Source: Apium graveolens
Lineage: Eukaryota; Streptophyta; Magnoliopsida; Apiales; Apiaceae
Length of the DNA stretch: 64,000 nt
Reading direction: 5' to 3'
Assembly: GCF_009905375.1 (NCBI RefSeq)
Contig: NC_133653.1
Span: forward strand, 60,081,956 to 60,145,955
Below the pieces are notes generated by a model. That model made no database searches. It saw nothing but the letters and a program-made list of their open reading frames with translations, and was not told the DNA's origin. The position numbers were made by a program, and so were the translations under genes. The stretch's first letter is position 1, and the number at the start of each line of letters is the position of its first letter. Of this stretch, positions 22,914-35,000 are shown piece by piece.

Positions 22914-24234
22914 TGTAAGTCATATGTCATAGCCTATTTGTATATTCGAGGATTCAACTCAACTCAAATAAGAATGTAATAAGTAAATAGTGGATCGACC
23001 ATCAGAGAGATCTCGCAAAGTAATATCTGTCAAAGGATTCAGAAACAAGGTTCATCTACAGACTTGAGGAGTTAATTCACTGGAAGAAGTTCAAGAAGTT
23101 GATCATGCCTCAGTGATATAAATCAAGATCGTGGATTTAATCAAGTGACAGAGATCTCATCAGAGTATCATTAATTACAAGGATTTAATCTGAAGAAAAT
23201 CAAAGTGTCAAAGTCAAGACATGAAGAAACATCACGGAAGTTAGTCACTCATGAACCAGACAGTACATCGAGTGTCAACATTGAAGTGGTGGAATTGATT
23301 CATAATTTTCAGTGATTTTCAGAAGATTTGCAGAAGAATGGTTGCTGCTCAAGACTAGAATTAATTCTCTATTAATTAATTAAGTCATCTAATTTAATTA
23401 AGAAAATAAATTATATCTGCGAAGAATAATTTATTTATTAATTGAATTAATTGATTAATTAATTCTGAATTAATTTTAGGAATTTTCAGAAGTTTAATTG
23501 GTTTAAAAACAGTCTTAAATCAGCAAGACAATTGAAAATGAACTAGCATGACAATCTGGATTGTCATACCGATTGTCATGCCAAGTCATTTCAATTGTCA
23601 TACCGAAAGTTACACTAGGAAGGAGATTGTCATGCCAGTTCAAAAGATTGTCCTACCGATAGTCATGCTGGTTCAAACGATTGTCTTGCTAGCTCAAAAG
23701 GATAGTCTCACCGATTGTCATACAAGCTTAAAGGATTGTCATTCCAATTCAATTAATTCGGCTGTTGATAAATAGAAGCAGAAGTCATTCAACTCAATAA
23801 TCCAGAACACAGAAGTCAAGAAAAAAAGCAGAAAAGAAAAACAAGAAGAAATATTTCATCTTTTCATCTGCATACTTCAAGATTAAATTTCTAGATTGTA
23901 AAGTTAAATCCAATCCACTAGAAATCTTTATCTTGCTCTTGTGTAACAATCTAGCGGATTAAAATCCCTAGAACTTAATCTCAAATCGCGTTTAGCATTT
24001 GATTCTAATTATTGCAAAAATAGAAAAAGTTCATGTCGAATTTATTCTAGATTTGTGATAATTGATTTGAGATTAATACCTTGTAATCGATACAGTTGTT
24101 GTAACACCTTTCAAGTTTAATAATATTTTTATTTAACTTGAATTTTGTTTCACATTTTTTATTCCGCATTTATTCGATTATTTGGTACTGTTTGTATTCA
24201 ACCCCCCCTTCTACAAACACATTGGGACCTAACA
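22914..24234 (+). repeat. Element B LTR 3
   Basis: This LTR is 1321 bases, preceded by a purine tract and followed by AGAAG at 24235-24239 and then element A coding sequence. It differs from LTR 1 by about three substitutions plus the 12-base indel, by eye. That is the divergence expected of a young element. Confidence 0.95.
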
Positions 24235-24239
24235 AGAAG

Positions 24240-24510
24240 TCTGTCTACTATGTGAGCAAGTTGCTCTATAGAGCGGATTTGAACTATTCCACCACTAAGA
24301 AGTTTGCGCTTGTTCTAGTCACAGCCTCGAGGAAGTTGAGACCATACTTCCAGGCCCACAAGATTGAAGTCCTGACGGACCAACCTTTAAGGAACATACT
24401 TCATATAGCCTGAAATCAAATGGAAGGCTTATCAAGTAGGAGATTGAGTTGGGCAAATTTGATATAAAGTATAAGTCTTGAACAACCATCAAGGCTCAGG
24501 CCTTAGTAGA
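24240..24510 (+). pseudogene. Element A RNase H (gypsy type), 3' segment
   Basis: This continues the frame cut by array B: SVYYVSKLLYRADLNYSTT, then ALVLVTASRKLRPYF and IEVLTDQPLRNIL. It would degrade the RNA strand of the RNA:DNA hybrid. A TGA at about 24411-24413 and frame disturbances follow, before the join to the second RNase H. Confidence 0.8.
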
Positions 24511-24514
24511 CTTC

Positions 24515-25213
24515 ATGGTCGAATGCACTATTAGCGACCAAGAAGTTGGGGGGCAAGAGATAGTATCCCCAGAAGAAGAAGAGAAAAAGAAAAGTGAAGG
24601 TGTGACTATGAAAGAATATTGGGTTCTCCATTTTGACGGAACATCCAAAACAAAATATAGTGGTGCAAGCCTAGTCTTGAAAAGCCCTGATAGATTCATG
24701 ATTGAGTATGCTTTGAATTTGGACTTCCCAACTATGAACAACGAAGCAGAATACAAATCTTTGATAGCCGGCTTAGGCTTGGCTAGAGTCGTAAGGACCA
24801 AAAACCTTAAAATTTGTAGAGATTCAAGACTTGTGGTTTCTCAAGTCAATGGAAATTTGGAGGCCAAGGATGATATAATGGCCAAGTACCTGAGAGTCCT
24901 GAAGGGAATACTGACTCAGTTTTATGAATGGTACGTTGAATATGTTCCGAGAGAAGAGAACACTATGGCTGATACTCTTTCTAAGTTCGCCTCGCCTGGA
25001 ATCGAGAACTATCCAATAAGTATCTACTTCCAGGTCCTAAAGACCCCAACTATACATGTCATAAATTTGATATCACCAATTATTGTGGAGAGTTATTGGA
25101 TAGATCCAATCAAAACTCACCTTGAGACTGGATGGCTCCCCGGCGATGCCCAGGAGGCGCACAAGTTGTCAGTGAGAGCATTGAGATATTCATTAACTAA
25201 AGGCCTTTTGTAA
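24515..25213 (+). CDS. Element A second RNase H (aRNH) domain, open fragment
   Basis: This is an open 232-codon fragment of pol. It holds an archaeal-type RNase H (WVLHFDGTSKTKYSGAS, NNEAEYKSLIAGLG, CRDSRLVVSQVNG, ENTMADTLSKFAS) with the D-E-D-D acidic residues all present. This extra domain defines the Tat lineage. The frame runs on into the linker before integrase and stops at TAA 25211-25213. It is only a piece of a broken polyprotein and is unlikely to be made alone. Confidence 0.82.
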   Translation: MVECTISDQEVGGQEIVSPEEEEKKKSEGVTMKEYWVLHFDGTSKTKYSGASLVLKSPDRFMIEYALNLDFPTMNNEAEYKSLIAGLGLARVVRTKNLKICRDSRLVVSQVNGNLEAKDDIMAKYLRVLKGILTQFYEWYVEYVPREENTMADTLSKFASPGIENYPISIYFQVLKTPTIHVINLISPIIVESYWIDPIKTHLETGWLPGDAQEAHKLSVRALRYSLTKGLL

Positions 25214-25926
25214 AAATGTTCTTTCGTCATTCTATATTTAACGCACTTGAGACCTCTTAAAGTAGATGAGGCAAAGATTACTCGACTAGGGTTCTACTGG
25301 CCAACGATGTTAGCCGATGCAAAGGCTTATGTAAATAAATGCGACAGATGCCAGAGATACACTCCAATAGTATGACAACACCCAGAGAGGCTTATATCCA
25401 TCAACACACCCATCCATTTTGCAATGTGGGGAATGGATATACTTGGTCCATTTCCTGTGGCATCGGGACAGAGGAAGTTTATCGTGATAGCTATAGATTA
25501 ATTCACCAAGTGGATTGAGGCCAAGGTACTACAAAGATAACCACTCAGTAAATTTGTCAATTTCTTTAGGAGAATATGATATACAGGTTTGGAATCCCAT
25601 GCATCCTTGTCACGGATAATGGGCGACAGTTTGATAATGCACAGTTCAAGGAGTACTGTAATGATAACATCATAGAGTTTTGCTTCACCTCAGTTGCACA
25701 CATACAAGAAAATGAGCAGGCAAAAGTTGCTAATCGTATCATCCTTGATGGACTTAGAAAGAGGGTCGAACGCTCGAGCAATACTTGGGTGGATGAGCTG
25801 CTGCCGATGCGATGGGCATATCGTAACACCTGCAAAGTGACGACTGAAACTACTCCGTTCATATTGGCTTACGGAGCCGAAGCTGTAATGCTCGTAGAGA
25901 TCACCCATAGATTGCCTAGAGTCTAA
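25214..25926 (+). pseudogene. Element A integrase (broken)
   Basis: The zinc-binding N-terminus survives only in pieces around 25290-25370 (a C-x2-C pair encoded near 25341). The DDE core lies in the frame 25576-25926, with the second Asp in VTDNGRQFD. The position expected to be the catalytic Glu is AAA (Lys) at 25723-25725. Stops and frame changes occur throughout 25214-25575. The end reads FILAYGAEAVMLVEI, the usual integrase tail. Confidence 0.8.
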
Positions 25927-25992
25927 ACTTATGAACTAGATACCAATGAAGAAGGCATGAGGCTTGCTCTCAATCTCGAGTAGTCTTTCAGG

Positions 25993-26006
25993 AAGTTGGG
26001 GGCAAA
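25993..26006 (+). other. Polypurine tract of element A
   Basis: The purine-rich AGTTGGGGGCAAA sequence lies directly against the 3' LTR, where plus-strand DNA synthesis would be primed. Confidence 0.7.
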
Positions 26007-26561
26007 TGATATGGATAGAAAATATATTCTAAAGACACATTAAATGTCGCGTTAATTACACTTGGAAATTTTGTCAAAAGCCCAATAAAAACCAGGTTGA
26101 TCAAGGCCTGTTACAGACTAAAGAGGGCCCAAGCCATCAAGGCCCACGAGCCTAGGTCATCAAGTCTCACGAGCATAAGTTGTCAAGGTCTACGAACATG
26201 AGCTGTCCACGGATTAGGCCCAATACGATTGAAAGACCAGAGACATGACGTCCAACATGGACACTAACTCCTGCAAGGAAGGATCTAAAATCCCTTGCCT
26301 AATAGGAGTCGTAATTACCATCTAAGTTAGAGGCTTTTTCACTAAGTCTCTCAACACAAGTCTAACCCTAGACTCATCTCTATATAAAGGGCTCTACCCC
26401 TCAACATAGAACTACGTTTTTGGTTTGATTCTCTACAACACAGAGATACGTAGGCATCTTGCGAAGTCAACCAGTCCCCACCGCGAGAACAACCATTAAA
26501 ACTTGAAACCCATAAACCCTAGCATTAAATACTAATGAACCTTAGTTCTTGTTCCACAACA
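26007..26561 (+). repeat. Element A 3' LTR
   Basis: This is 555 bases, TGATATGGATAG to CCACAACA, followed by the ACATG target copy at 26562-26566. Its TATA box is at 26381-26389. It carries the same three-unit 23-base repeat as the left LTR. Confidence 0.93.
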
Positions 26562-26566
26562 ACATG

Positions 26567-29500
26567 CTTCTAATTTTAATATGTTCGGTACTTTTTTATA
26601 ATTTAAGTATTATGTCTCAACCAAGGAACCTAATTTTGAGATCTTTGACATATTTTGTTTATTTTAAAGTTTTAAGTTAGATTTATTTGAGTATCAAGAA
26701 GGAGGCTTAAAAGGTAGAAATGAAGGTCTAAGGTAAATATATTATATTTAGCACTTAAGAATAAAGTTTTATATATAATTTCTCCTCTCCAAATGAATCT
26801 GATGAAATGACATTTTTACATTGAAAGTTTCAAGGGATGAAATTTGATGGATGGGGATGAAGTTTTGCTTGTAATGGTTACTTATCGACATTTTTTGAGG
26901 TACGTATGACTGAATTCAAAGTTTAATTGAGATTTTCTTATATTAAGCAGCTTTACAATTCGTGATACTTGATAGTTGCAAAACTTATTTTTTAAAATCC
27001 GATGACAAATTGTTGTTTGTCATATTAATTATTATTTTATTATGATCCAAAGTTCACTTGCATTCCTTTGATCAGTATGTTGGTGTATACTTTTAGAATG
27101 AAAAGATATTAAATATTTAATAAGGATTTTCACGGTAACTGGAGGATGATGAATTGTAAGTTTAGGTTTGTATGTGTGTGTGCGTGTGTATATATATGGA
27201 AATTTTGTATATGTTGGTCCCAAATCTTGATTCTTCTTTGTTTGATTTATTTAACAGATCACGTGAGGAAGGTTTTTAATGTTTTCATATTATATCAGTA
27301 TGTTTCTCTTCTCCGTCTTTCATCCCTTTATTAGTTTTAATTTACATATTTTTTATCTTAATTTTATAAGTACTTATTTGTAAAATTAATTATTATATTT
27401 ATTTTATGCACGATGTTAAATGTTTAAACTAAAAGGGTTTAACTGTGTTTTCTTTGAATTTGTCCAGGGAATAAGGTTTATGCAAATGGTTTTAGACGAA
27501 TGAATACAAGGTATTTGATTTATATTCTCCGTGATTCATTTATTTTATGAGATACGACTGAGGCATGAATTAGTTTACATGATTATATATTAAATTTTCA
27601 TACTTGATAATGATTGCAATCTTATTTTTATGAATATAAGCATTAAGATGTTTGTTAGAACATTCGATGACAAATATTATTTTATCGAGTATTTGATCAA
27701 GTTTGTATATTTACAGCCAATGGATAATTTGTATAGGCACGTTTTATAATTAGAGATTAGGTAAAAATTTATTATATGTTCTTTATTCCATCATTGTATG
27801 TACTAAGTAAAGGTGATGATATACATGTTGGTGTTTTTCCAAATAAATTTTTAATATATTTGTGTGTATTAATTGAACTGAATTATGGGTAGTAATGTTT
27901 AATATTATCCCTTCTGATTTATACGTATGGATGTATAAGGTTAGTATTGATATTAATTAAATTGATTCTAATGTTTGTGTATTTTTTATTTTTCATGTAT
28001 TAATGATAAATCAAAGCTGAATATCATTGTTAATTATGTTTATTTGTAGCTAAACAGAAGTCATACTATGATTTGGTAAATTACCTTTTTCCAATTTGGT
28101 GATGACAGGTATACGAAGAACAAAAGTTCTGGAAGCATTCAAAATTTATGATGATAATATTACTTTGCACTGCAAGACTTACAAGTATAATCATTTACCG
28201 CATAAATCAATGATTACTTACCGCTTTAAAGGTTGAACCATGTAATATTGTAAGTGATAGACTATGGTTTTATTTTAGATTGAAAGGTTGACCTATGTAG
28301 ATACCTACACGTACCTGGATAATGTCACGTATCAATTATGTTATATAAGTACCTGAATAATGTTATTTATTACATTTTACATATTTAGCCTAAATTACGA
28401 TTTAATATTTACTATTATGAATATTTTAATAAAATATGAATAGCTCATATCTTTATTTTAATGTTAAGCTAGCTTATAGTTTCATATTTTGGTGGAACCA
28501 GGTGGCTTTCTCGGACTATAATGTGGGGCTTATATGAAATTTAACCTGGCCCAGAGATGACACAACTATATAGCAGGTATAGAAATGTGTTTTTTACTCT
28601 TAATTTTTTAAGTATATATTTACTCTTAAGTTTTGTTGGTGCTTGAAAGTTTGTTATCAGTTATGCTACAATTGATGGCACCCATTGGATGACAAATATT
28701 GTTGCTTAGCACACTTCAGACTCTGAAGACAACTATCTCATATAATTATGTACATACTGATAGCAAACCAATCTAATTAAAAGGAAATAACTCCCAGCAG
28801 ATCTTGGTTGTTACATGTGGCATGTGGGCAATTATAGAATGCAAAATGTATAAAATAGAAATGAAAATATAATGAGATTACTTTTAAGAGCCTTTTGATG
28901 GAAGTCTGGTATAAAGTTAAATTATCGCAGTTAGTTAGCCTACAACTCTGTAATTTTAGCATATAATAAGCATACCGTTATTTGTATCAAAAGCCCTGTA
29001 TTGTCTATTAATGAATTATTTGTTAGTTCTTTCTTAATCAAATAAAATTTGAAAATGGAATGTTTTTCTACTTTAATAATGGAATGTTGCAGAAAATAAT
29101 TATCGTTTTGTCAATTGAAATGCTTTGGCATTGACATGTGAATTTAAAAATAAAATTATGTGAGATTTTAGTGTTTAGGTTGTTAGTTGTTGCATTAATA
29201 GCTATGTTGTATGTTTGGAAATTAGAAGAATGAACTGAAATTAATGGCTACTGGAAGTAGAAAATAAAGTACATAAAAGTTTTGAATATAATTATGCAAG
29301 ATTAAAAGTCTGTTTGGTTTCTACCTTCCTGATACATAGGAAATATGTACACTGCATCCCGATATATCTTATTTTAACCTTTTATCACCAGCCTTCGGGT
29401 AATACCTGATGATCGGTTGGTGAAAAGATGAGAATGTGTTACAGGTAAGACTTGGTGTATATCTTTTACATTTTGATTTGCAAAATAGTTGTGCGTCAAT

Positions 29501-29966
29501 TCTTTCTTTTGTTATAGAATGGGTTGATGAATATGCATGTGTCTATGACATTAGGTTTATATCACAACATTGCCTTGCTCGAGCACAGAAATTCCGGTGA
29601 ACTCTTAATATAATAAGAGTTTTTTTACAATGATATGTAGGCTATGTCAATACTGGCAAGTTCATCATCATTAAAAAAATGATCAGTATCCATGCTACAA
29701 CACCAACTAGATGTCCTACATAAATGGTATCAATGAAGCGCTCACAGTCATCTACCTATCTTAGAAGAACATCAATTTTTTCTACCTCTAATAGAATTTT
29801 ATGTGAAATTTTTGTAATATATATATATATTGTAGCTCCTATTTTTATAGCATATGAATGAACCATTTATAATAAATTTATAACTAATAAAAATTTGTTA
29901 GGGGTAGCTTTATACATTTAGTATACATGGTGTGATTTGTGTTATACCATGATTTTTATTATGACA
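26567..29966. other. AT-rich unique DNA between elements A and D
   Basis: No protein-coding gene is supported. Several short blocks look like exons by their borders, for example 27469-27511 (CAG before, GGTATTT after) and 28109-28183, but they do not join into an open frame. This could be a non-coding transcript or chance. An (AT)n run is at 29815-29830. Confidence 0.45.
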
Positions 29967-30596
29967 TGATGGGAAACGAGAAGACAAAAAGACTTCAAGA
30001 TGTAAACGAAATGAGTAGACGACATGAAGAAGGCTTGGACTGCACGAGAGAGACGGTGTACAGATAAGCATAAGGACTTAGTCTTCAGTCATCCTTAAGT
30101 TATAGGAGCTGTTGTTGAGCTCCAAGGCTAGGTCCTAAGAAACGGTTACCTGTATGAGCAAAATAAGGAGAAGTGGATGAACATGGATTCAAAATTGAAG
30201 GCTAAAAAGGTGGAACAACCAAGGCAAAGAGCATAAGAAGAAAGGCAATACACACATTCGATCTAGGAACTAGACTGCAACACAAAGACGCGCATACAAC
30301 ATATATAAAATTGACACTTCAACACAAGAACAAGAATATACAAATGTATCTCCTGGATTTTCAAGTTCGATAATCTATTTTGCATAATCCTATTTACATT
30401 GTAATCATATTTAAGATCATAGTGAAGCACTTTAGGTTGGGTACACAATCCCACCCGCGGTTTTTACCTATTCATAGGTTTTCCGCATCACCAATTCTTT
30501 ATCTCATTTACATTTCCGTTTATACTTTTTCTTGTAATTAGTTCAATACAATCAAGAGTAATGCTTAGCATTTAACCCGTAAATTTTGGTAAAACA
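29967..30596 (+). repeat. Element D 5' LTR
   Basis: The right edge is set by the PBS: TTTTGGTAAAACA then the PBS. The left edge is inferred from a TG start (TGATGGGAAACGAG); 29962 is an alternative. About 630 bases. No second copy is in the window for confirmation. Confidence 0.65.
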
Positions 30597-30618
30597 ATTG
30601 GCGATGTCTGTGGGAAAC
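30597..30618 (+). other. Primer binding site of element D
   Basis: ATTGGCGATGTCTGTGGGAA directly follows the LTR. It is the same class of site as in element A, with one or two changes. Confidence 0.8.
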
Positions 30619-30646
30619 TTGTTAAGGGTTTGATTGATTCATCACG

Positions 30647-32040
30647 ATGAAAAATAATGAACCGGAAGGAGAAACCTCGAAACAAGAAGCTGAGACAGAG
30701 ATCGACAAGGAGATAGCTGCAACATAGAAGAAAATACAAGAGGAGATGGAGAAAATGCGTTCGAAAAATGAAGTACTAAAGAAGGAGATCAATACGGCCA
30801 AATCAAAGACGAAAACTATCACGAAGAAGATAATTCAAAGTGTGGTCAGACGTTTAAACATGGATGACACAAAAGAATGGGATCAACATAAATAGCCAAG
30901 AAATGATACTGGTGATGTGATCGTAATAGAGGAGATTGAGAATGTAACGAATAATAATGATGATACAGAGCGGCGACATGGTGATGAACAACATTATGAT
31001 GACTACGAGGAATGAGATAAGGATCGTGATAGGAGGAGATCGCGACATAGGATTTCAAGTTCTCATAATCACGTCCCTGAGGAATTCAAAAGGGAATTAC
31101 AAGAGGTAAGGGAATTGATCGAAAGGGTCCCTGGTGTCCCCAAGCCTTTGGAGAAAGCAACCCCAACAAGCTATGCAGACTCACCTTTTGATGATAACAT
31201 TGCTTTGGTGGAAATACCAAAATATTTCATTGTGCCCCAGATGAGGCCATACGACAGGACCAGTGACCTATTAGAACACATAGCACAATATCAATAAAGA
31301 ATGTTCACAGTGCCCATTACGCGAGACTTGAAAGAATCCTGCATGTGTAAGGGATTTGGTTCAACGCTATCAGGCCCAGCTCTATAATAGTTCGTGAATT
31401 TTCTAAATAGGAGCATAAAAATGTTTTCCAATTTGGAAGATGCATTTAATCTGCAGTTTACAAGGAGTAGGGTGTTCAAGAAAACCTCAAGCGATTTGTA
31501 CAAGATTATGCAACACCATATAGAACCACTACGTGACTATTTGACATGATTCAATATAGAAAAGGTGACTATAACCAACTGTGATGTTCCTACATCTATT
31601 GAAGCATTTAGGAGAGGCTTGGAGAGAGAGTCACCCTCTATGAAGTACTCACAAAGTATTTGTATAGGTTCATGGATAATGTACTAGCTAAGGCTATGGT
31701 ACAAGTCAGATTGGAAGAAGATAGGAGAGAAGATGATGATAAGTACTATAGGCCTTCCCAAAAGATCACGATGCTAAGGACGAGGGAATACAAACCCTAT
31801 TCGAGGCCCACTAGAGAAGAAGCATATGTCAATACGACACGAGAACGTAATGAATGGAGAAAAGAAGAGCGTGCAGACTAGAGCAAAGACCCCAACTTTC
31901 CACCAGCATATGACAGCTCTGGTTTCTCAACAACATCGTCAACTATGATGATGAAGTTCACAAAACTGGAGGATAATGTCAAATGGCCGATAAAAAGTAA
32001 CAAACCCAAGGTAAATCTAGAATTAAAGCTATGGTGTGAT
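30647..32040 (+). pseudogene. gag: Element D gag, 5' segment (broken)
   Basis: The ATG at 30647 follows the PBS and starts MKNNEPEGETSKQEAETEID. A TAG at about 30725 and several later stops break it. An early Lys/Glu-rich stretch could form a coiled coil. The capsid region is visible around 31190-31560 (LVEIPKYFIVPQMRPYDRTS, FNLQFTRSRVFKKTSSD, IEPLRDYLT). The segment ends LKLWCD at 32029-32040, at the first Cys of the zinc knuckle, where array C inserted. It resumes at 55921. Confidence 0.78.
32036..32040. repeat. Target duplication GTGAT, left copy
   Basis: GTGAT lies immediately before the first C LTR and again at 55916-55920 after the third. Removing array C and one copy restores a continuous knuckle reading CDDHGDYGHKAYDC. 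Confidence 0.95.
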
Positions 32041-35000
32041 TGTAATAACCCCAATTTTTGGGAAATTTTGAAACCCTTATGAATAGTGTTTTTGCTGAAT
32101 GAGAAAACTTTTAATGCCACACTATGTAGGGGTTCTGATATGGATATTCTGAGATTTTATTAGTACTTTATATGGGATATAAGTGTATGTAAAGATCGTC
32201 AGAATCCAAATCCGAACACTTTGATTTTTCCCGGAAATCCAATAGATACGGAAAGAATTGAGTATAAGGTAACAGGATAAAAGGATTTAAATTAAAAGAT
32301 TATAATAGAGGATCATAAAAAGGAATATAATGTATTGAGAAAGGTTAAGGGAACCTAAGTAATAAGATCCCGGGTATGATCCCTCAAACGATAAACGAAA
32401 ACGAAAGTTAAGCGAACTGTATAACAGATCAGCGGTCATTAGGCAAATAATTAGGAAGTTAATCAAAGGGATTAGAGAGGATGATGTCACCCAACCAATG
32501 AGAAGAGGACAAGGAGGGGAGGATGACATCATGAGGATGACACAAGCATGACATGGGAAGGAAGGAGATGTGGTGGCTTTTTAACCACACAAAATCAAGG
32601 GCAACTAGGTAATTTACTAAAACAAACACAAAAATCAAACCAACCAAGCCAAGCAAATCATTTTTCATCAAAATCAAAAAGAAACCAAGGCATTGTTCTT
32701 CATGCTCTCGGCCAAAACAGAACCAGCACACTAAAACTGCTGTATCTCCTTCATTTCTCACTCAAATATTGTGTTCTATAGCTCATTGGAAAGGTATGGA
32801 GATGTCCTACAACTCTTGTTCACAAGTCTCGTCCAAATAATCATGGTAAGACCCTCATTTTTACATTTCTTTAAATCGGACTTTTAGAAACTTCAAAGCC
32901 TAACTTTGTGTTCTTGATTTCTTTGGAAAGATCAAGCTTGTAGGAGGCTCCCTAAGGCTTCCTAGCAACTTAACACCTCCCAAGGAATGTATAAACTTCA
33001 AACCCTAGCCTTTACTTTATTTGTTAGTAAGTTTAATGGTTGGTTTTGTGAAATGAGAAGCATGGATTGTGATTATTAGTAGTTTGGTTTGATTTGGAAG
33101 TGTTTTGGTAATTGAAGCTTGATTATAGTTCATAGGTCTTGATTGTGGTTGTTTGAGTTGAAAACCTTGGAGATTATGGACTGATGTGGTATGGTTTCGG
33201 TGAAGTTTTGTTGTATTGATGGTTATGAGTTGGTTGGTGGTTAATTGGAGTAGTTTAAACATTGGTAATCGCGTAAACATAGCCGTCGTAATGTCCGATT
33301 TACTTTAGACTGCTTTTGTTCATAACATTTGGACCCGAGAACTCCCTGCTAGATTATGACCATTGCCATGTTTAGATAGTTCATGTTACGAACTTCGTTT
33401 TGATATGTAGTTCGTTTGATTCTGATGTACGGTTTAGGAGAAACGACCGTTTCAAGTAACGGCGTTTCGTGAACGAATCATTTCCTCTCGCCTTACTTTG
33501 AAACATAGGTTAAAGACCAAAAAGGGTTAATTAATGTATGAAACAATTATGGTAAGAGTGTTAGGCATTTGGTAAGACACTCGCGAAGGAATCGCTTTAA
33601 AACTCGTAAAGGTTAAATTATTAAAAATGGTGGAGCCGAGGGTACCCGAGTGACTTAAGCGAATCAGTGAGCGCAAAACAAGCGTTAGAGTCTAAGTTAG
33701 TTAAAGTATAGATTTACAAGTGACTTTGGTTTAATTCCAACTTACTTGTTGTTTATAGGTTACCAGACTCGTCCCGAGCCTTTTATCACCCCAAGTCGCT
33801 CAGGCAAGTTTTCTACCCGTTATACTGTTGTTGTGATGTATATATGTATATGCATTATCTTGTGATAGATGCATGTTGGTTAATTAGCAAATGTTGCGAT
33901 ATATTGAAGCATGCTGATATGGTATATATGCATGCCTGTTTCGTATTCTTGCCATATATATCTGTTGGTTCAGTTGATAATACCTATGCTAGAGAATAGC
34001 AGTAATTTGCATATACCCATAGTAGAGGGACCCAAAGGTGAAAACATTTTCTAAAACCGGGAGTCGAGGATCCCGAGTAGATTTTATATATATATATATT
34101 TATATATATGTATGGTTATAGTTTTCAAAACTATTAATCGAATAAAGTTTATTCGATAACTTTATTTTATTAATGAATATTATCTTGAATATTCATTCGA
34201 GGACTTATGACTCCTTTATATTATTTATTGAATATTATTTGAATATTCAATTGAGGATGTATGACTCCTTTTATTTTATTATCTGAATATTATTTGAATA
34301 TTCATTCGAGGGCTTATGACTCAGTTTATATTATTTAATGAATATTTTTGAATATTCATTTGAGGATCTATGACTCCGATTATTTGCTGAGATATATTCT
34401 TTATTTTATTAAAGAATAAGGTGTAAATAATCAAACTTATTTTCGATTATTCAAATAAAGATAGTACTTTCATATAAGTATATCTTTGGTTATTCAATAT
34501 TCGTTTCAAGTATAAGTTTTAAAACTTCTACTTCAATTATTTTTATAAAGATTATTCTTTATGGGAATATTATTTAAATAATAATATTCAGTCATTTTCT
34601 AAATATTCTGGGGACTGATTTACTTCATTAAATCAGCTTTACTCCAAACACTCTATAAAGTGTTTTCGAGTCTTCAAAATGATTTTTAAAAGTTAGAGCG
34701 GATCCCAAAACTCATTTTTATATTTAAGATCTTCCTTTTTAAGGGGATTTAAATACTCGCTCAAAACCTGAGGGATCCGGCTCTGTGGTGTATTTTATAT
34801 TCGCAACAAGGTTGCTGTTTTGATAAATGAATTGATTACTTACCCAACACTCGGGAAGTAAAATTCTTGGAACAAGTTAATCCATTAACAGGCATCGCCT
34901 GGGAAATATCGGTGAGTTTTCCTTTCCAACTAGATACGACTTCTTGGTGGAGCCGTATCAACAAGTTTCTACTTGGGGAAAGTGGGGACGAGCTTTACGT

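Larger units (their letters stand above)
10577..24234 (+). mobile_element. Element B: Sirevirus-like Copia tandem array (3 LTRs)
   Basis: Three nearly identical LTRs (10577-11885, 16740-18060, 22914-24234) alternate with two nearly identical internal regions (11886-16739, 18061-22913), 13,658 bases in all. LTRs begin TGTAAGTCA and end ACCTAACA. Each internal region has an initiator-Met tRNA-type PBS, a long gag with CCHC knuckle and coiled coil, a protease fragment, a remnant of a 3' extra ORF and several PPT-like motifs. Integrase, RT and RNase H are absent. Multiple PPTs, long gag and repeat-rich LTRs point to the Sirevirus (Maximus/SIRE) lineage. It is a non-autonomous derivative nested in the RNase H of element A. 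Confidence 0.9.
6458..26561 (+). mobile_element. Element A: Ty3/gypsy Tat-lineage retrotransposon
   Basis: The element is flanked by a perfect 5-base target duplication, ACATG, at 6453-6457 and 26562-26566. Two 555-base LTRs bound it. The order is PBS, gag, protease, reverse transcriptase, RNase H, a second (archaeal-type) RNase H, integrase, PPT. The second RNase H is diagnostic of the plant Tat clade. Without the nested B array and its duplicated target it would be about 6.4 kb. Many stops and frameshifts are present and catalytic motifs are altered in protease, RT and integrase, so it is a dead copy. The LTRs differ visibly, about one change per 10-15 bases by eye, so A is much older than B. 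Confidence 0.93.

Noticed and set aside
29385..29428. Short hairpin TTTTATCACCAGCC...GGTTGGTGAAAAG as an RNA gene or terminator
   Set aside because: The arms pair imperfectly, there is no supporting context, and the surroundings are AT-rich noise.
34083..34102. (TA)n runs in the C LTRs as origins or regulatory sites
   Set aside because: They are simple-sequence repeats whose length varies between the three LTRs.
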